DNA of 64,000 nucleotides from Chitinophaga sp. (GCF_019236475.1 NZ_JAFAIX010000011.1:186001-250000), one strand, 5' to 3'; shown: positions 26,088-36,171, numbered from the stretch's first letter. Notes: generated by a model not told the origin, from the sequence alone. Program-made: numbers and translations.

Positions 26088-26657
26088 TTATGGCAGTTCA
26101 TAATAACAATGTCTGCAACGGGGTTCATATAAATCCTTTTCGCCCAGCAGGACAGTGTCTTTGGTGGCGGATTTACGGTAAGAGAAGTTAGCCACTTCCC
26201 CACATTTCATGCAGATGGCGTGCAACTTGGTGATGTATTCACCTTTGGCCAACAATGCCGGCATAGGGCCGAAAGGTTTGCCTGTATAATCCATATCCAA
26301 TCCAGCGATGATCACACGGATACCTCTCAATGCCAGTTGATCACATACTGCCGGCAGTTCCGCATCGAAGAACTGGGCCTCGTCGATCCCTATCACGTCT
26401 ACGTCCTGGGCCAACAGCAAAATTTGTTGGGAATTATCTATGGGGGTAGAATGAATCATATTTTCATCGTGGGAAACGATGTTACTTTCATCGTAACGTG
26501 TATCCACGGCGGGTTTGAAGATCTCCACTTTCAGGTTGGCAATGCGCGCACGTTTCAGTCGGCGGATGAGCTCTTCTGTTTTTCCGGAAAACATTGAGCC
26601 GCAAATTACTTCTATCCAGCCCCTGCGTCCTCCTGCAAGAGAAGGTTCAATAAACAT
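26088..26657 (-). CDS. tdk: Thymidine kinase
   Basis: 189 residues, type II thymidine kinase. P-loop [15 protein letters not shown], the Walker-B-like [10 protein letters not shown], the lasso/substrate region [15 protein letters not shown] and a zinc ribbon CMKCGEVA...CRHC (four Cys). It phosphorylates thymidine in the salvage pathway. It is divergent from the proline-rich protein gene and convergent with higBA. Confidence 0.97.
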   Translation of the reverse strand: MFIEPSLAGGRRGWIEVICGSMFSGKTEELIRRLKRARIANLKVEIFKPAVDTRYDESNIVSHDENMIHSTPIDNSQQILLLAQDVDVIGIDEAQFFDAELPAVCDQLALRGIRVIIAGLDMDYTGKPFGPMPALLAKGEYITKLHAICMKCGEVANFSYRKSATKDTVLLGEKDLYEPRCRHCYYELP

Positions 26658-26742
26658 AATGTACTATTTTGATTATTAATTAATTAAAATACTCTAATTT
26701 TAGTGAAATAATTATCTATTACTCACCGTTAACAATTAAGGC

Positions 26743-27759
26743 ATGGAAAAAATATATGCATTAATTGAGAAGCTTCAGGAATTAAGATATTCCGGTGCAG
26801 ACCTGCAAACCATTTCGTATTACGTACAAATGTTGCAGGCTGAGGTCTTACATGCAAGGAACAGACAGCATCAATCATCGCATGAACAGCAGATACAGTC
26901 TACATCCGGACAGATTGCTGTCATAATGCCTGCCCGTCAGGAACCTTTTGTTACCGTTCCTGAACCAGCGGTGCAAACTACAACTTTACCGTCAAATAAA
27001 CCGGAACTAACGGAAACGGACCTCCCATTCAAGGAAATGCCGGTCGTATCTGTGCAGCAAACTGCCGTTCCCGAAAATATTGTCTCGCCGCAGGCGGCAA
27101 CTACTACTGCCATGCCAGCAGCGGAACCTGTCCATCATCATTTTGAACCTGAAAATATTCCGGCTCCGGCGCCTGTAATACCAGATCCAGCACCGGTTAC
27201 GCCACAATTTGTACAAGAAAGTACCCCAACTCCAATTAATTTTGAACCGGCGGTACCGCAATATGTGCCTGAAAGCAAACCTGTGCAACCCATCAATTTT
27301 GAACCAGTAAGGCCGCAGTACGTGGAAGAAACCAAGCCTGCACCACAGCCAGTGCCTCCGCCAGTACCGGGTTTTGCTGCAGCAGCGGCGCCAGTTGCTA
27401 AGGAATATACATCTACACCCACCTTGTTCGATCAGCCGGCGCCTACACCCGCCAATGGCAATTCGCTGAATGACAAACTCGCGCATCAACAGATAGAGTT
27501 GGGTCAGAAGTTGAGCCAGCAGCGGATTCAGGATTTGCGTAATGCCATCGGCATCAACGACAAGTACCAATTCATTGGTGAACTTTTCAACAACGATAAA
27601 GATCTCTACGAACGCTCCATCAAAACCATCAATGATTTCGGCACCCTCCAGGAAGCCGATAGGTGGATTCAGCGTGAAATAAAGATTTTACAGGGTTGGC
27701 AGGATGAAGATCCCCTGGTAAAACACTTCTATACCTTGCTCAGGAAACGATTTTCCTGA
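26743..27759 (+). CDS. Proline-rich repeat protein with a conserved C-terminal domain
   Basis: 338 residues, no known function. An N-terminal helical segment (1-40) leads into a long Pro/Ala/Glu/Thr-rich region (65-240) with no signal peptide. Residues about 153-200 hold three imperfect copies of a 19-residue unit built on PQ(F/Y)V-x-E-(S/T)-x-P and PINFEP. The C-terminal 95 residues (LNDKLAHQQIELG...IQDLRNAIGINDKYQFIGELF...RSIKTINDF) are globular-looking, and I have seen this pattern in hypothetical proteins across Bacteroidota. Probably cytoplasmic with a disordered middle. Its end overlaps the convergent kdtA by 31 bp. Confidence 0.85.
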   Translation: MEKIYALIEKLQELRYSGADLQTISYYVQMLQAEVLHARNRQHQSSHEQQIQSTSGQIAVIMPARQEPFVTVPEPAVQTTTLPSNKPELTETDLPFKEMPVVSVQQTAVPENIVSPQAATTTAMPAAEPVHHHFEPENIPAPAPVIPDPAPVTPQFVQESTPTPINFEPAVPQYVPESKPVQPINFEPVRPQYVEETKPAPQPVPPPVPGFAAAAAPVAKEYTSTPTLFDQPAPTPANGNSLNDKLAHQQIELGQKLSQQRIQDLRNAIGINDKYQFIGELFNNDKDLYERSIKTINDFGTLQEADRWIQREIKILQGWQDEDPLVKHFYTLLRKRFS

Positions 27760-28988
27760 ATATAATGTAAAATTTTCTCGGTAGCCCCTTTGTTAGACAA
27801 GACGTAATCCTTGCTGATAGCGGCTTTTCGTGCCCGCAAAGTGGTGTCTGACGATAATAAATCTACTTGAGACCGCAATTCCTGATCATTGTTGATAACT
27901 ATTGCACCTCCTGCTGCCACTAGTTCCACCGCCTCAAAATACTTATCATATACAGGTCCGATGATCACAGGCATGCCATAAACAGCCGGTTCTAGGATAT
28001 TATGAATACCATCCTTGCCAAACCCGCCACCCACATAGGCCATGGAGGCATAGCGGTATAAAGTAGTTAGCATTCCAATATTATCTATTATTAGGATGGA
28101 TGCGTCTTGCCATTGCTCCTTTATAGCGCTATAGCGAACCGCCTGCGGAAACAAGGATAAAATGGACTGGATATGTGCCTCATGAATTTCATGTGGTGCG
28201 ATGACCAATTTCAACTGGCTGTTTTCATTGGTTTTCCACCAGTTGGCCAGTATTTGCTCGTCTTCCGGCCAGGTGCTACCAGCGACTAACAATTGTTTCC
28301 CTTCCGCAAATTGCGCAATGAGTGGCAGTTGCTGCGTTTCGGCTAGTAGCGCCGCCACCCGGTCGAATCGAGTATCTCCACTGATAGAAGCGTTTTGCAT
28401 TTGGATTTGGTGCAAAAGGTCTAGCGAGGCCTTATTCTGCACAAATAGATGGGTAAACCCAGCCAGCAGCTTGCGGAACATACCGCCATAGCCTTTGAAA
28501 AAGATCTGTTTCTCCCGGAAAATACCGGATACCAATAAAGTGGGAACTTTTCGTGTATGCAGCTCCGTAAGGAAATGCATCCAGAATTCGTATTTGATGA
28601 AAATAGCCAGATCTGGGCGGGTTAGATCCAGGAATTTACGGGCATTGGCGTTGGTATCCAATGGGAGGTAGCAGATATAATCCGCCCCTGGATAGTGCTT
28701 GCGCACTTCATAGCCCGAGGGGGAGAAAAAAGTTAACAAAATTTTATACCCTGGATAATTTGCCCTGATAGCCTCCAGAACGGGTCTTCCTTGTTCGAAT
28801 TCCCCCAGGGAGGCAGCATGTACCCATACCACGCGGGAATCTGTCAATTGTTGCTGTTGTAGGCGTATTGCCCAGCCCAGGCGGCCATTCAGCCAGAGAC
28901 TTGCCTTTTTATTTCCTGTTGCGGAAGCTATACCTACCCCTGCTCTGTATAACCTGATAAATAAATTATATATAATTGAAGCTATCAT
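27729..28988 (-). CDS. waaA: 3-deoxy-D-manno-octulosonic acid (Kdo) transferase
   Basis: 419 residues. The N-terminal membrane-anchor helix is followed by LWVHAASLGEFEQGRPVLEA-type sequence (here WVHAASLGEFEQGRP with the catalytic Glu), LTFFSPSGYEVR and IFIKYEFW. The GT-B C-terminal half has VAGSTWPEDEQ, VIAPHEIHEAHI, AYVGGGFGKDGIHNILEP and PVIIGP. It adds Kdo to lipid A precursor on the inner-membrane cytoplasmic face, so the cell makes Kdo-containing LPS. Its promoter region is shared with the divergent nucleotide-sugar operon. Confidence 0.96.
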   Translation of the reverse strand: MIASIIYNLFIRLYRAGVGIASATGNKKASLWLNGRLGWAIRLQQQQLTDSRVVWVHAASLGEFEQGRPVLEAIRANYPGYKILLTFFSPSGYEVRKHYPGADYICYLPLDTNANARKFLDLTRPDLAIFIKYEFWMHFLTELHTRKVPTLLVSGIFREKQIFFKGYGGMFRKLLAGFTHLFVQNKASLDLLHQIQMQNASISGDTRFDRVAALLAETQQLPLIAQFAEGKQLLVAGSTWPEDEQILANWWKTNENSQLKLVIAPHEIHEAHIQSILSLFPQAVRYSAIKEQWQDASILIIDNIGMLTTLYRYASMAYVGGGFGKDGIHNILEPAVYGMPVIIGPVYDKYFEAVELVAAGGAIVINNDQELRSQVDLLSSDTTLRARKAAISKDYVLSNKGATEKILHYIQENRFLSKV

Positions 28989-29027
28989 GTTTTGCTTACG
29001 TACTTTTACTCAAATTTTGAGGAGGTA

Positions 29028-29035
29028 CAAAGATA
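29028..29035 (-). promoter_or_regulatory. -7 element for waaA
   Basis: Minus-strand TATCTTTG fits TAnnTTTG, 39 bp upstream of the waaA ATG and back-to-back with the plus-strand element at 29060. Confidence 0.4.
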
Positions 29036-29059
29036 GGTCCCTCCCAATCTCAATTTTTG

Positions 29060-29067
29060 TAAATTTG
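29060..29067 (+). promoter_or_regulatory. -7 element for the nucleotide-sugar operon
   Basis: TAAATTTG fits TAnnTTTG, 34 bp upstream of the aminotransferase ATG. It heads six same-strand genes ending at the terminator at 35.04 kb. No good -33 match. Confidence 0.45.
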
Positions 29068-29101
29068 CACACTTTAAACAAAATAAAAATATACAGCGCA
29101 T

Positions 29102-30241
29102 ATGGTTCCTATTCAGATGGTCGATTTGAAACGCCAGTACAATAAAATTAAGCCACAGGTTGATGCAGCCATCCAGGAAGTGTTGGAGAGTTCCGCCTTC
29201 ATTAACGGCGGAGCAGTGCAGCAGTTTTCAGCAGAGTTACAGCAGTATTTGCAGATTAAACATGTTATCCCTTGTGCAAACGGTACAGATGCCCTGCAAA
29301 TAGCTATGATGGCGCTGGGTCTGGAACCAGGAGATGAGGTGATTACTCCATCTTTTACTTTTATTGCCACAGCAGAAGTAATTGCTTTACTGCAATTGAA
29401 GCCTGTATTTGTGGATATTGACCCTAAAACCTATTGCCTGGATATTGAGCAGGTAGAAAAAGCTATTACTTCCAAAACCAAAGCGATTGTGCCGGTGCAC
29501 CTGTATGGTCAGGTAGCTGATATGGAGCCGCTGATGGAAGTAGCTAATAAACATAACCTGTATGTAATTGAAGACAACGCCCAAGCAATTGGCGGTGATT
29601 ATACATTTAAAGATGGTAGCAAGAAGAAAGCCGGTGCCATTGGTCATATTGGCTGTACCTCCTTCTTCCCTTCCAAAAACCTGGGTTGTTATGGAGATGG
29701 CGGCGCTATCTTCACCAACGATGATGCTATCGCAGCAAAAATCAGAATGGTAGCCAACCATGGCCAGTCTGCCCGCTACTACCATGATGTAGTAGGCGTT
29801 AACTCTCGTCTGGACAGTGTACAGGCAGCAGTACTCCGTATTAAACTGCCTTTGCTGGATGAATATATCCGTGCAAGACGTGCAGTAGCAGATGCTTATG
29901 ATGCCGCATTTGCAGACATTCCGCAAATTATTACCCCATTCCGTGCAGAAAATGGATACCATGTATTCCATCAGTACACTATGCAACTGGAAGGTGCCAA
30001 TAGAGATGAGATGCAGAAATACCTGGCAGAGAAAGGAGTTCCGGCGATGATTTATTATCCGGTACCTGCACATCGTCAGAAGATGTTTGCTAATTTTGGT
30101 GGCGCTGAATTTAACTTACCTGTAACCGATACGCTCACCCACAAGGTGATTTCCTTGCCGATACACACTGAAATGGACGCTGATCAACTTGATCACATTA
30201 TTCAATCAGTAAAATCATTTCTAAATCAGAACCCTGCATGA
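29102..30241 (+). CDS. DegT/DnrJ/EryC1/StrS-family sugar aminotransferase
   Basis: 379 residues, PLP aspartate-aminotransferase fold type I. MVDLKRQYNKIKPQVDAAI is the family N-terminus. The PLP-phosphate contact is ANGTDALQIA, the Asp that binds the pyridine N is in VIEDNAQAIGG, and the Schiff-base Lys is in FFPSKNLGCYGDGG. It transaminates a keto-sugar nucleotide. Followed directly by ugd (4-bp overlap), it could act on a UDP-hexuronate-derived 3- or 4-keto sugar (WbpE/WlbC-like) or a dTDP-keto sugar from rfbB; the sequence does not decide. Confidence 0.92.
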   Translation: MVPIQMVDLKRQYNKIKPQVDAAIQEVLESSAFINGGAVQQFSAELQQYLQIKHVIPCANGTDALQIAMMALGLEPGDEVITPSFTFIATAEVIALLQLKPVFVDIDPKTYCLDIEQVEKAITSKTKAIVPVHLYGQVADMEPLMEVANKHNLYVIEDNAQAIGGDYTFKDGSKKKAGAIGHIGCTSFFPSKNLGCYGDGGAIFTNDDAIAAKIRMVANHGQSARYYHDVVGVNSRLDSVQAAVLRIKLPLLDEYIRARRAVADAYDAAFADIPQIITPFRAENGYHVFHQYTMQLEGANRDEMQKYLAEKGVPAMIYYPVPAHRQKMFANFGGAEFNLPVTDTLTHKVISLPIHTEMDADQLDHIIQSVKSFLNQNPA

Positions 30242-31551
30242 AGATTACAGTAGTAGGTACCGGTTACGTTGGACTCGTAACCGGTACCTGTTTTGCGGAA
30301 ACTGGAAACGAAGTTACCTGCGTAGACATTGACGTAAACAAAGTTGCCAAGCTCTCTTCCGGCCAAATTACCATTTATGAACCTGGCCTGGAAAAATTAT
30401 TCGAAAGGAACCTGAAAGAAGACCGTCTCCATTTTACGACAAGTTTGGAAGAAGGTATTAAAGATGCAGTTGTTATTTTCCTTGCCCTGCCCACCCCTCC
30501 AGGCGCTGACGGAGCTGCTGATCTTTCCTTTGTACTCAATGTAGCTGACCAACTTGGTAAATTAATCACAGATTATAAGGTTATTGTAGACAAAAGCACT
30601 GTACCAGTGGGTACAGCAGCTAAAGTTACCGCCGCCATTGCGCGCAATGCCAAGGTACCTTTTGACGTGGTATCAAATCCGGAGTTTCTACGCGAGGGCG
30701 TAGCAGTGGATGATTTCATGAAACCAGACCGCGTAGTGATTGGTACAGAATCTGAAAGAGCCCGTAAAATCATGGGAGAACTTTTTGCTCCTTTTGTAAG
30801 ACAGGGCAACCCAGTACTGTACATGGATGAGAACTCCGCAGAGCTGACCAAGTACGCTGCGAACTCCTTCCTCGCCACCAAAATTTCATTCATGAATGAA
30901 ATTGCGATTCTCTGTGAGAAACTGGGAGCGGATGTGGATATGGTACGTAGAGGTATTGGGAGCGATGACCGTATTGGTAAACGCTTTCTCTTCCCGGGAA
31001 TTGGGTATGGTGGAAGTTGTTTTCCGAAAGATGTACAGGCCCTGGTAAGGTCTGCCGAAGCAGTTGCCTATGACTTTAAGATACTCAACGCCGTAATGGA
31101 CGTGAATGAAGACCAGAAATTGTTTCTCCTGCCTAAGATCAAAGCCTTTTTCAACGGTGATCTGAAAGGAAAACACTTTGCGCTCTGGGGGCTTGCATTC
31201 AAACCTAATACCGATGATATCAGGGAAGCGCCGGCATTATACATGATTGAAGCGTTATTGCAAGAAGGCGCCACTGTTACTGTATTTGATCCGGAAGCGA
31301 TGAATAATGTAAAAAATCAGTTGGGAGACAAAATATCCTATGCAGATCATCAATATACCTGCTTGGAAAATGCCGACGCCCTCTTGATTGCCACTGAGTG
31401 GAGCGTATTCAGAACACCTGACTTTAACAAGATCAGCGCAGCCCTGAAACACAAAGCCATTTTTGATGGCAGAAACCTGTTTGAAGTAAGCCGAATGAAG
31501 GAATTGGGATATCATTATGAGAGTGTAGGCCGTACTCCTGTATTATCTTAA
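30238..31551 (+). CDS. ugd: UDP-glucose 6-dehydrogenase
   Basis: 437 residues. NAD-binding [20 protein letters not shown], the substrate segments [11 protein letters not shown] and [21 protein letters not shown], and the catalytic Cys in [13 protein letters not shown]. It oxidises UDP-glucose to UDP-glucuronate. Its ATG overlaps the preceding stop as ATGA. The next gene decarboxylates its product, so the pair gives UDP-xylose or its 4-keto form. Confidence 0.96.
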   Translation: MKITVVGTGYVGLVTGTCFAETGNEVTCVDIDVNKVAKLSSGQITIYEPGLEKLFERNLKEDRLHFTTSLEEGIKDAVVIFLALPTPPGADGAADLSFVLNVADQLGKLITDYKVIVDKSTVPVGTAAKVTAAIARNAKVPFDVVSNPEFLREGVAVDDFMKPDRVVIGTESERARKIMGELFAPFVRQGNPVLYMDENSAELTKYAANSFLATKISFMNEIAILCEKLGADVDMVRRGIGSDDRIGKRFLFPGIGYGGSCFPKDVQALVRSAEAVAYDFKILNAVMDVNEDQKLFLLPKIKAFFNGDLKGKHFALWGLAFKPNTDDIREAPALYMIEALLQEGATVTVFDPEAMNNVKNQLGDKISYADHQYTCLENADALLIATEWSVFRTPDFNKISAALKHKAIFDGRNLFEVSRMKELGYHYESVGRTPVLS

Positions 31552-31562
31552 CCCTTTCTTTT

Positions 31563-32507
31563 ATGCAGAAAAAAAGAATACTGATAGCCGGCGCTGCCGG
31601 CTTCCTTGGATCACATCTGTGTGATCGTTTTATTCAGGAAGGTTATCATGTAATAGCCATGGATAACCTGCTGACAGGGAATATCAGCAACATTGAACAT
31701 TTGTTCCCCTTACCTGATTTTGAGTACTATCATCATGATGTTACCAAATTCGTACATGTTCCGGGTAAACTGGATTACATCTTACACTTTGCTTCCCCTG
31801 CTAGCCCCATTGATTACCTTAAAATGCCTATCCAGACCTTAAAGGTTGGTTCCCTTGGCACCCACAATTTGTTGGGACTCGCCAAAGAGAAAAAGGCAAG
31901 AATCCTGGTGGCTTCCACTTCAGAAGTATATGGAGATCCTACTGTACATCCACAGCCAGAAGAATACTGGGGAAATGTAAACCCTGTAGGGCCACGTGGC
32001 GTATATGATGAAGCCAAACGCTTTCTGGAATCTATCACCATGGCTTATCACAATTTCCATGGCGTAGAAACCAGGATAGTAAGAATTTTCAATACCTATG
32101 GGCCACGTATGCGCCTCAATGATGGCCGGGCTTTACCCGCATTTATGAGTCAAGCCCTCAATGGAGAAGATCTTACTGTTTTTGGAGATGGTAGTCAGAC
32201 GCGTTCCTTCTGTTATGTAGGAGACCTGATTGAAGGGATTTATCGCCTACTGCTATCAGATTACCATTTACCAGTTAATATTGGCAATCCAGAAGAGATT
32301 ACCCTCAATCATTTTGCAGGTGAAATCCTTAAATTAACAGGCTCTAAGCAGAAAATTATCTATCTTCCGCTGCCAAAAGATGATCCAAAACAACGCCAAC
32401 CTGATATTACGAAGGCCAGAACCCTCTTGGGTTGGGAACCAAAAGTAAACAGACAGGAAGGATTGAAGATCACTTACGAATACTTTAAAAAAGCATTATC
32501 ACAATAA
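31563..32507 (+). CDS. UDP-glucuronate decarboxylase (UDP-xylose synthase, SDR family)
   Basis: 314 residues, extended [19 protein letters not shown] is the NAD-binding loop, and [15 protein letters not shown] [15 protein letters not shown] and YDEAKRFLE give the Ser-Tyr-Lys triad (Tyr in GVYDEAKR). [15 protein letters not shown] and [13 protein letters not shown] are typical of the UXS group. It converts UDP-glucuronate to UDP-xylose. Eleven base pairs after ugd. Confidence 0.93.
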   Translation: MQKKRILIAGAAGFLGSHLCDRFIQEGYHVIAMDNLLTGNISNIEHLFPLPDFEYYHHDVTKFVHVPGKLDYILHFASPASPIDYLKMPIQTLKVGSLGTHNLLGLAKEKKARILVASTSEVYGDPTVHPQPEEYWGNVNPVGPRGVYDEAKRFLESITMAYHNFHGVETRIVRIFNTYGPRMRLNDGRALPAFMSQALNGEDLTVFGDGSQTRSFCYVGDLIEGIYRLLLSDYHLPVNIGNPEEITLNHFAGEILKLTGSKQKIIYLPLPKDDPKQRQPDITKARTLLGWEPKVNRQEGLKITYEYFKKALSQ

Positions 32508-32528
32508 AAAATTGATATTAAATTCCAA

Positions 32529-33584
32529 ATGAAGCGGAAACTCTTAATTACCGGTGGAGCTGGATTTATTGGATCCCATGTTGTCAGGTTATTTGTCAAC
32601 AAATATCCGGATTACCAGATCGTGAATCTGGATGCACTCACTTATGCCGGTAACCTGGAAAACCTGGCAGATATAAACGAAAAGTCTAATTACATTTTTG
32701 AGAAAGGGGACATTACTGAAGAAACCTTCATAGATGCGCTTTTCCAGAAATACCAATTCGACGGAGTGATTCACCTTGCTGCTGAGAGCCATGTAGACAG
32801 GTCTATTCTTGATCCGCTTGCATTTATAAAAACAAATGTACTCGGCACTGCTGTTCTGTTAAATACTGCTAGAAAGCACTGGAAAGGCAATGAAACGGGT
32901 AAACTGTTTTACCATGTTTCTACGGATGAAGTGTATGGCAGTTTGGGAGAAGAAGGCTTCTTCACAGAGGAAACCCCATATGATCCACGTTCGCCATATT
33001 CTGCATCCAAAGCGAGTTCAGATCACTTTGTGATGGCGTATTATCATACATATCATTTGCCAGCGATTATCTCTAACTGTTCCAATAACTATGGATCAAA
33101 TCATTTTCCTGAGAAATTGATTCCACTGGCCATTCATAATATTAAGAACAATAAGCCTGTTCCTGTTTATGGAAAGGGGGAAAATGTACGTGACTGGCTG
33201 TTTGTAGAAGATCATGCTCGCGCAATTGATGTTATTTTCCATCAGGGAAGAATTGGTGAAACCTATAACATTGGTGGATTCAATGAGTGGAAAAACATCG
33301 ATCTGATTCAACTGTTATGTCGTATTATGGACCAGAAATTGGGTCGTCCGGAAGGTACTTCTGCGCAACTGATCACCTATGTGAAGGATCGTGCTGGTCA
33401 TGATCTCAGATATGCCATTGATGCTACCAAACTGAATAAAGAACTGGGATGGGAACCATCTCTTCAGTTTGAAGAAGGACTTGAAAAAACAGTTGACTGG
33501 TACCTTGCCAACGAAGAATGGCTGCAACACGTTACCAGTGGCGCTTATCAACAATATTACCAGGAACAATATCAAAAAAGATAA
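32529..33584 (+). CDS. rfbB: dTDP-glucose 4,6-dehydratase
   Basis: 351 residues, extended SDR. TGGAGFIGSHVVRLF NAD loop, HLAAESHVDRSI, the VSTDEVYGSLG segment with the catalytic Asp-Glu pair, and YSASKASSDHFV with the YxxxK. NCSNNYGSNHFPEKLIP is characteristic of RmlB. It forms dTDP-4-keto-6-deoxyglucose for L-rhamnose and related sugars. Second of the three rml functions in this operon order B-C-D; rmlA is not in the window. Confidence 0.96.
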   Translation: MKRKLLITGGAGFIGSHVVRLFVNKYPDYQIVNLDALTYAGNLENLADINEKSNYIFEKGDITEETFIDALFQKYQFDGVIHLAAESHVDRSILDPLAFIKTNVLGTAVLLNTARKHWKGNETGKLFYHVSTDEVYGSLGEEGFFTEETPYDPRSPYSASKASSDHFVMAYYHTYHLPAIISNCSNNYGSNHFPEKLIPLAIHNIKNNKPVPVYGKGENVRDWLFVEDHARAIDVIFHQGRIGETYNIGGFNEWKNIDLIQLLCRIMDQKLGRPEGTSAQLITYVKDRAGHDLRYAIDATKLNKELGWEPSLQFEEGLEKTVDWYLANEEWLQHVTSGAYQQYYQEQYQKR

Positions 33585-33592
33585 TCTCGACT

Positions 33593-34153
33593 ATGCCATT
33601 TAAAGAAACACATATTCCAGATCTGCTGGTGTTTGAACCAGTAGTGCATGGTGATCATCGGGGTTATTTTTTTGAGAGTTATAATGCCAACACTTTTAGT
33701 GCTGCAGGTATTACTTATAATTTTGTTCAGGATAACCAGGCTCGTAGTACCTATGGGGTATTACGTGGCCTTCATTATCAACTGGAACCCTATGCACAAA
33801 CCAAACTGGTACGCGTACTGGAAGGTAGTATTATTGATGTAGCAGTGGATGTACGCACAGGCTCTCCTACCTATGGTCAGTCCTTTGCTATTGAACTGAG
33901 TGCCGCCAACAAGCTGCAATTGCTGGTACCGAAAGGCTTCGCCCATGGCTATGCTGTAATCAGCGAGACCGCGGAAGTAATGTACAAATGTGATAACTTT
34001 TATCACAAAGGCAGCGAAGGAGGCATTATCTTCAATGATCCAGCCCTTAAAATTGATTGGGGTATTGATCTGAAAGATGCCATCGTTTCTGAAAAGGACC
34101 TGGTGTTGCCCAAACTGGCTGATATCTCCCATAATTTCACTTATAATCGTTAA
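33593..34153 (+). CDS. rfbC: dTDP-4-dehydrorhamnose 3,5-epimerase
   Basis: 186 residues from the ATG at 33593, 8 bp after rfbB; an earlier in-frame ATG lies inside rfbB. Cupin fold with DHRGYFFESYN, the catalytic His in LRGLHYQ, VAVDVRTGSPTYGQ and the Tyr/His region FAHGYAVISE. It epimerises C3 and C5 of the 4-keto sugar made by RfbB. Tightly spaced between rfbB and rfbD. Confidence 0.96.
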   Translation: MPFKETHIPDLLVFEPVVHGDHRGYFFESYNANTFSAAGITYNFVQDNQARSTYGVLRGLHYQLEPYAQTKLVRVLEGSIIDVAVDVRTGSPTYGQSFAIELSAANKLQLLVPKGFAHGYAVISETAEVMYKCDNFYHKGSEGGIIFNDPALKIDWGIDLKDAIVSEKDLVLPKLADISHNFTYNR

Positions 34154-34161
34154 TCGTTATC

Positions 34162-35028
34162 ATGAAGAATATTTTGGTAACAGGCGGAAACGGACAACTC
34201 GGGCATGCTTTAAGAAAAGCAGCCACTGTTTTCCCTGAATTCAATCTTATTTACACGGATTACGATGTGCTAGACATCACTAATACGGAAGCTGTTTCCG
34301 AATATTTCAACACGAATACACCTGCTGCCTGTATCAATTGCGCTGCCTATACAGCCGTTGATAAAGCAGAAACAGAGGAAGAAAAAGCCTTCCTGTTGAA
34401 CTTCCAGGGAGCGCTCTCCCTCGCGGAAGCATGTACTGCACAACAGATACCATTGCTGCATGTGTCTACTGACTATGTGTTCAATGGTAGAAACAGCGTG
34501 CCTTACAAGGAAAGTGATGAGACTGATCCGCAAAGCGTTTACGGTAGCTCCAAAATGCGTGGAGAGGCCGCCGTTGTTGGTACAGATGCCAATCATATCG
34601 TTGTAAGAACTTCCTGGTTATACTCTGAATTCGGTGTCAACTTCGCGAAACGTATGAAGGAACTGATGCAGGAAAGACCAGAACTGAATGTGGTATTCGA
34701 TCAAGCAGGTACGCCTACTTATGCTGTAGACCTGGCTAACGTGTTGCTGCAGATCCTCCGTCATCGAATGGAACATCCAGAAACATCTGTTGGCGGCGTT
34801 TACCATTACAGCAATGAAGGGGTGACTAGCTGGTATGATTTTGCCGTAGCTATTAAGGAATTGACTGGTGCGACGACCCGTGTCTCCCCTATCACATCCG
34901 ACAAATATCCTACTCCTGCCAAACGCCCTTCTTTCAGCGTTTTGAATAAGGATAAGATCAAATCTACTTTTGGTATCAGCATTCCCTACTGGCGTGATAG
35001 CCTGGCGGAATGCCTGAAACATATTTAA
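34162..35028 (+). CDS. rfbD: dTDP-4-dehydrorhamnose reductase
   Basis: 288 residues, SDR fold: TGGNGQLGHALRKA, CAAYTAVDKAE, VSTDYVFNGR and the YGSSKMRGE with the catalytic Tyr-Lys. Near the C-terminus, TPAKRPSFSVLNKDK is the usual RmlD end motif. It completes dTDP-L-rhamnose synthesis. Last gene of the nucleotide-sugar operon, ending at a strong hairpin. Confidence 0.96.
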   Translation: MKNILVTGGNGQLGHALRKAATVFPEFNLIYTDYDVLDITNTEAVSEYFNTNTPAACINCAAYTAVDKAETEEEKAFLLNFQGALSLAEACTAQQIPLLHVSTDYVFNGRNSVPYKESDETDPQSVYGSSKMRGEAAVVGTDANHIVVRTSWLYSEFGVNFAKRMKELMQERPELNVVFDQAGTPTYAVDLANVLLQILRHRMEHPETSVGGVYHYSNEGVTSWYDFAVAIKELTGATTRVSPITSDKYPTPAKRPSFSVLNKDKIKSTFGISIPYWRDSLAECLKHI

Positions 35029-35039
35029 GTTTTTGATTT

Positions 35040-35081
35040 AAAAAGCGAAGGTCCTGCCAAATGGCAGGACCTTCGCTTTTT
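35040..35081. terminator. Bidirectional terminator after rfbD
   Basis: A near-perfect 20-bp stem from AAAAAGCGAAGGTCCTGCCA to its complement, minimal loop, T-rich on both sides. It serves rfbD and the convergent lipoprotein gene. Its apex CCTGCC...GGCAGG resembles the GC hairpin of the composite repeat elements. Confidence 0.9.
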
Positions 35082-35095
35082 AAATTTATACGATT

Positions 35096-36127
35096 TTATT
35101 TTTTTGCGTATTCCGTCAGGTAGTACCCATCGAAAGTATACATTTTACCATTTTCCATATAGACATCCTGTTCTTCTATTTGGATCCAGCCAGGATGGCC
35201 ATTGGACGTAAAATCATAAATGAATATCATTTTCTTGGTTTTAGGATTATATCCCCAGGTACACTCATATTTGAATTCGGCGGTGTTTGCATCATAGACT
35301 AACGCCCCACAGGTAGATTTTCCCAGATTTACTTCCTCTCTGGTAAATTTGTTATACTTAGTACCGCTACCATTTGCATTCAGATTCAGCCAGGCGTCCT
35401 CTTCTTTTTGAGAATTTATTTTTGCCTTATAATTGCCAGGTGTCAGGCTATCATTGGTAGTCTGAGGTTTGCCAGCAACACAAGTGTACCACATTTTAGA
35501 TTCATAAGTGTTGATATTATCATGCCATACCTTGAACGTATCCTTCTCTCTCTGAGGATACCATTTTCCTGCAAAAGCCTTTGCATCATTGCTATAAGGG
35601 GTATTCATAACAGTAACCGGCAAAGTATACTTGTTACTTGTTTTGCCAGTTGCATCATAAATAGCCACGGTCACATTAATTACCTTATCCTTGAAGTCAG
35701 CAGGCAATTTGATAATAATCGAAGAATCAGACCGGCGACGTTCCGGAGCTGAAAATCCTTCTCGACCATTGACAGGTTTAGCGTAATCAATGTTGAAGTA
35801 GGAGTCTGCTCCATCAAATTTCGCATATGCGCCTGCCATGGTGCCTTGCTCTATATAGATAGGAATCGCAATATATTGACCTGCGATGGCAGCATAGGTT
35901 CTCTGCGCCATCTCAATAGAGAGCATTGGTGCAGCAGGATCGTTGGAAGCAGCAGGAATGTCTCCTTTTACAACAGTACCATAGTTCACTTTAACCGCAG
36001 CCGTCAGGGTGTTTCCGTTATAATCTACAGTAGTAGCGGGTTCGTTGCCGTTGTCTTTGTCCTTATCTTTGGAGCAAGCAAAAAAAAGCATCGTGGCAGC
36101 GACGCCAAGTAGCATAAGCTTTTTCAT
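35096..36127 (-). CDS. Putative lipoprotein of unknown function
   Basis: 343 residues. MKKLMLLGVAATMLFFACSKDKDKD is a lipoprotein signal with lipid Cys about residue 18, followed by an acidic/basic linker that may act as an outer-membrane or surface export tag. The mature part has an Ig-like middle (IIIKLPADFKDKVINVTVAIYD, resembling a BACON or cadherin-type strand pattern) and a lipocalin/META-like C-terminal region (AFAGKWYPQREKD). No family was recognised with certainty. TAACTTTG lies 45 bp upstream as a -7 element. Confidence 0.8.
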   Translation of the reverse strand: MKKLMLLGVAATMLFFACSKDKDKDNGNEPATTVDYNGNTLTAAVKVNYGTVVKGDIPAASNDPAAPMLSIEMAQRTYAAIAGQYIAIPIYIEQGTMAGAYAKFDGADSYFNIDYAKPVNGREGFSAPERRRSDSSIIIKLPADFKDKVINVTVAIYDATGKTSNKYTLPVTVMNTPYSNDAKAFAGKWYPQREKDTFKVWHDNINTYESKMWYTCVAGKPQTTNDSLTPGNYKAKINSQKEEDAWLNLNANGSGTKYNKFTREEVNLGKSTCGALVYDANTAEFKYECTWGYNPKTKKMIFIYDFTSNGHPGWIQIEEQDVYMENGKMYTFDGYYLTEYAKK

Positions 36128-36171
36128 ACAGTACATTTTTCTTTAGAATGACGATTAACAAATTTCGGCTG

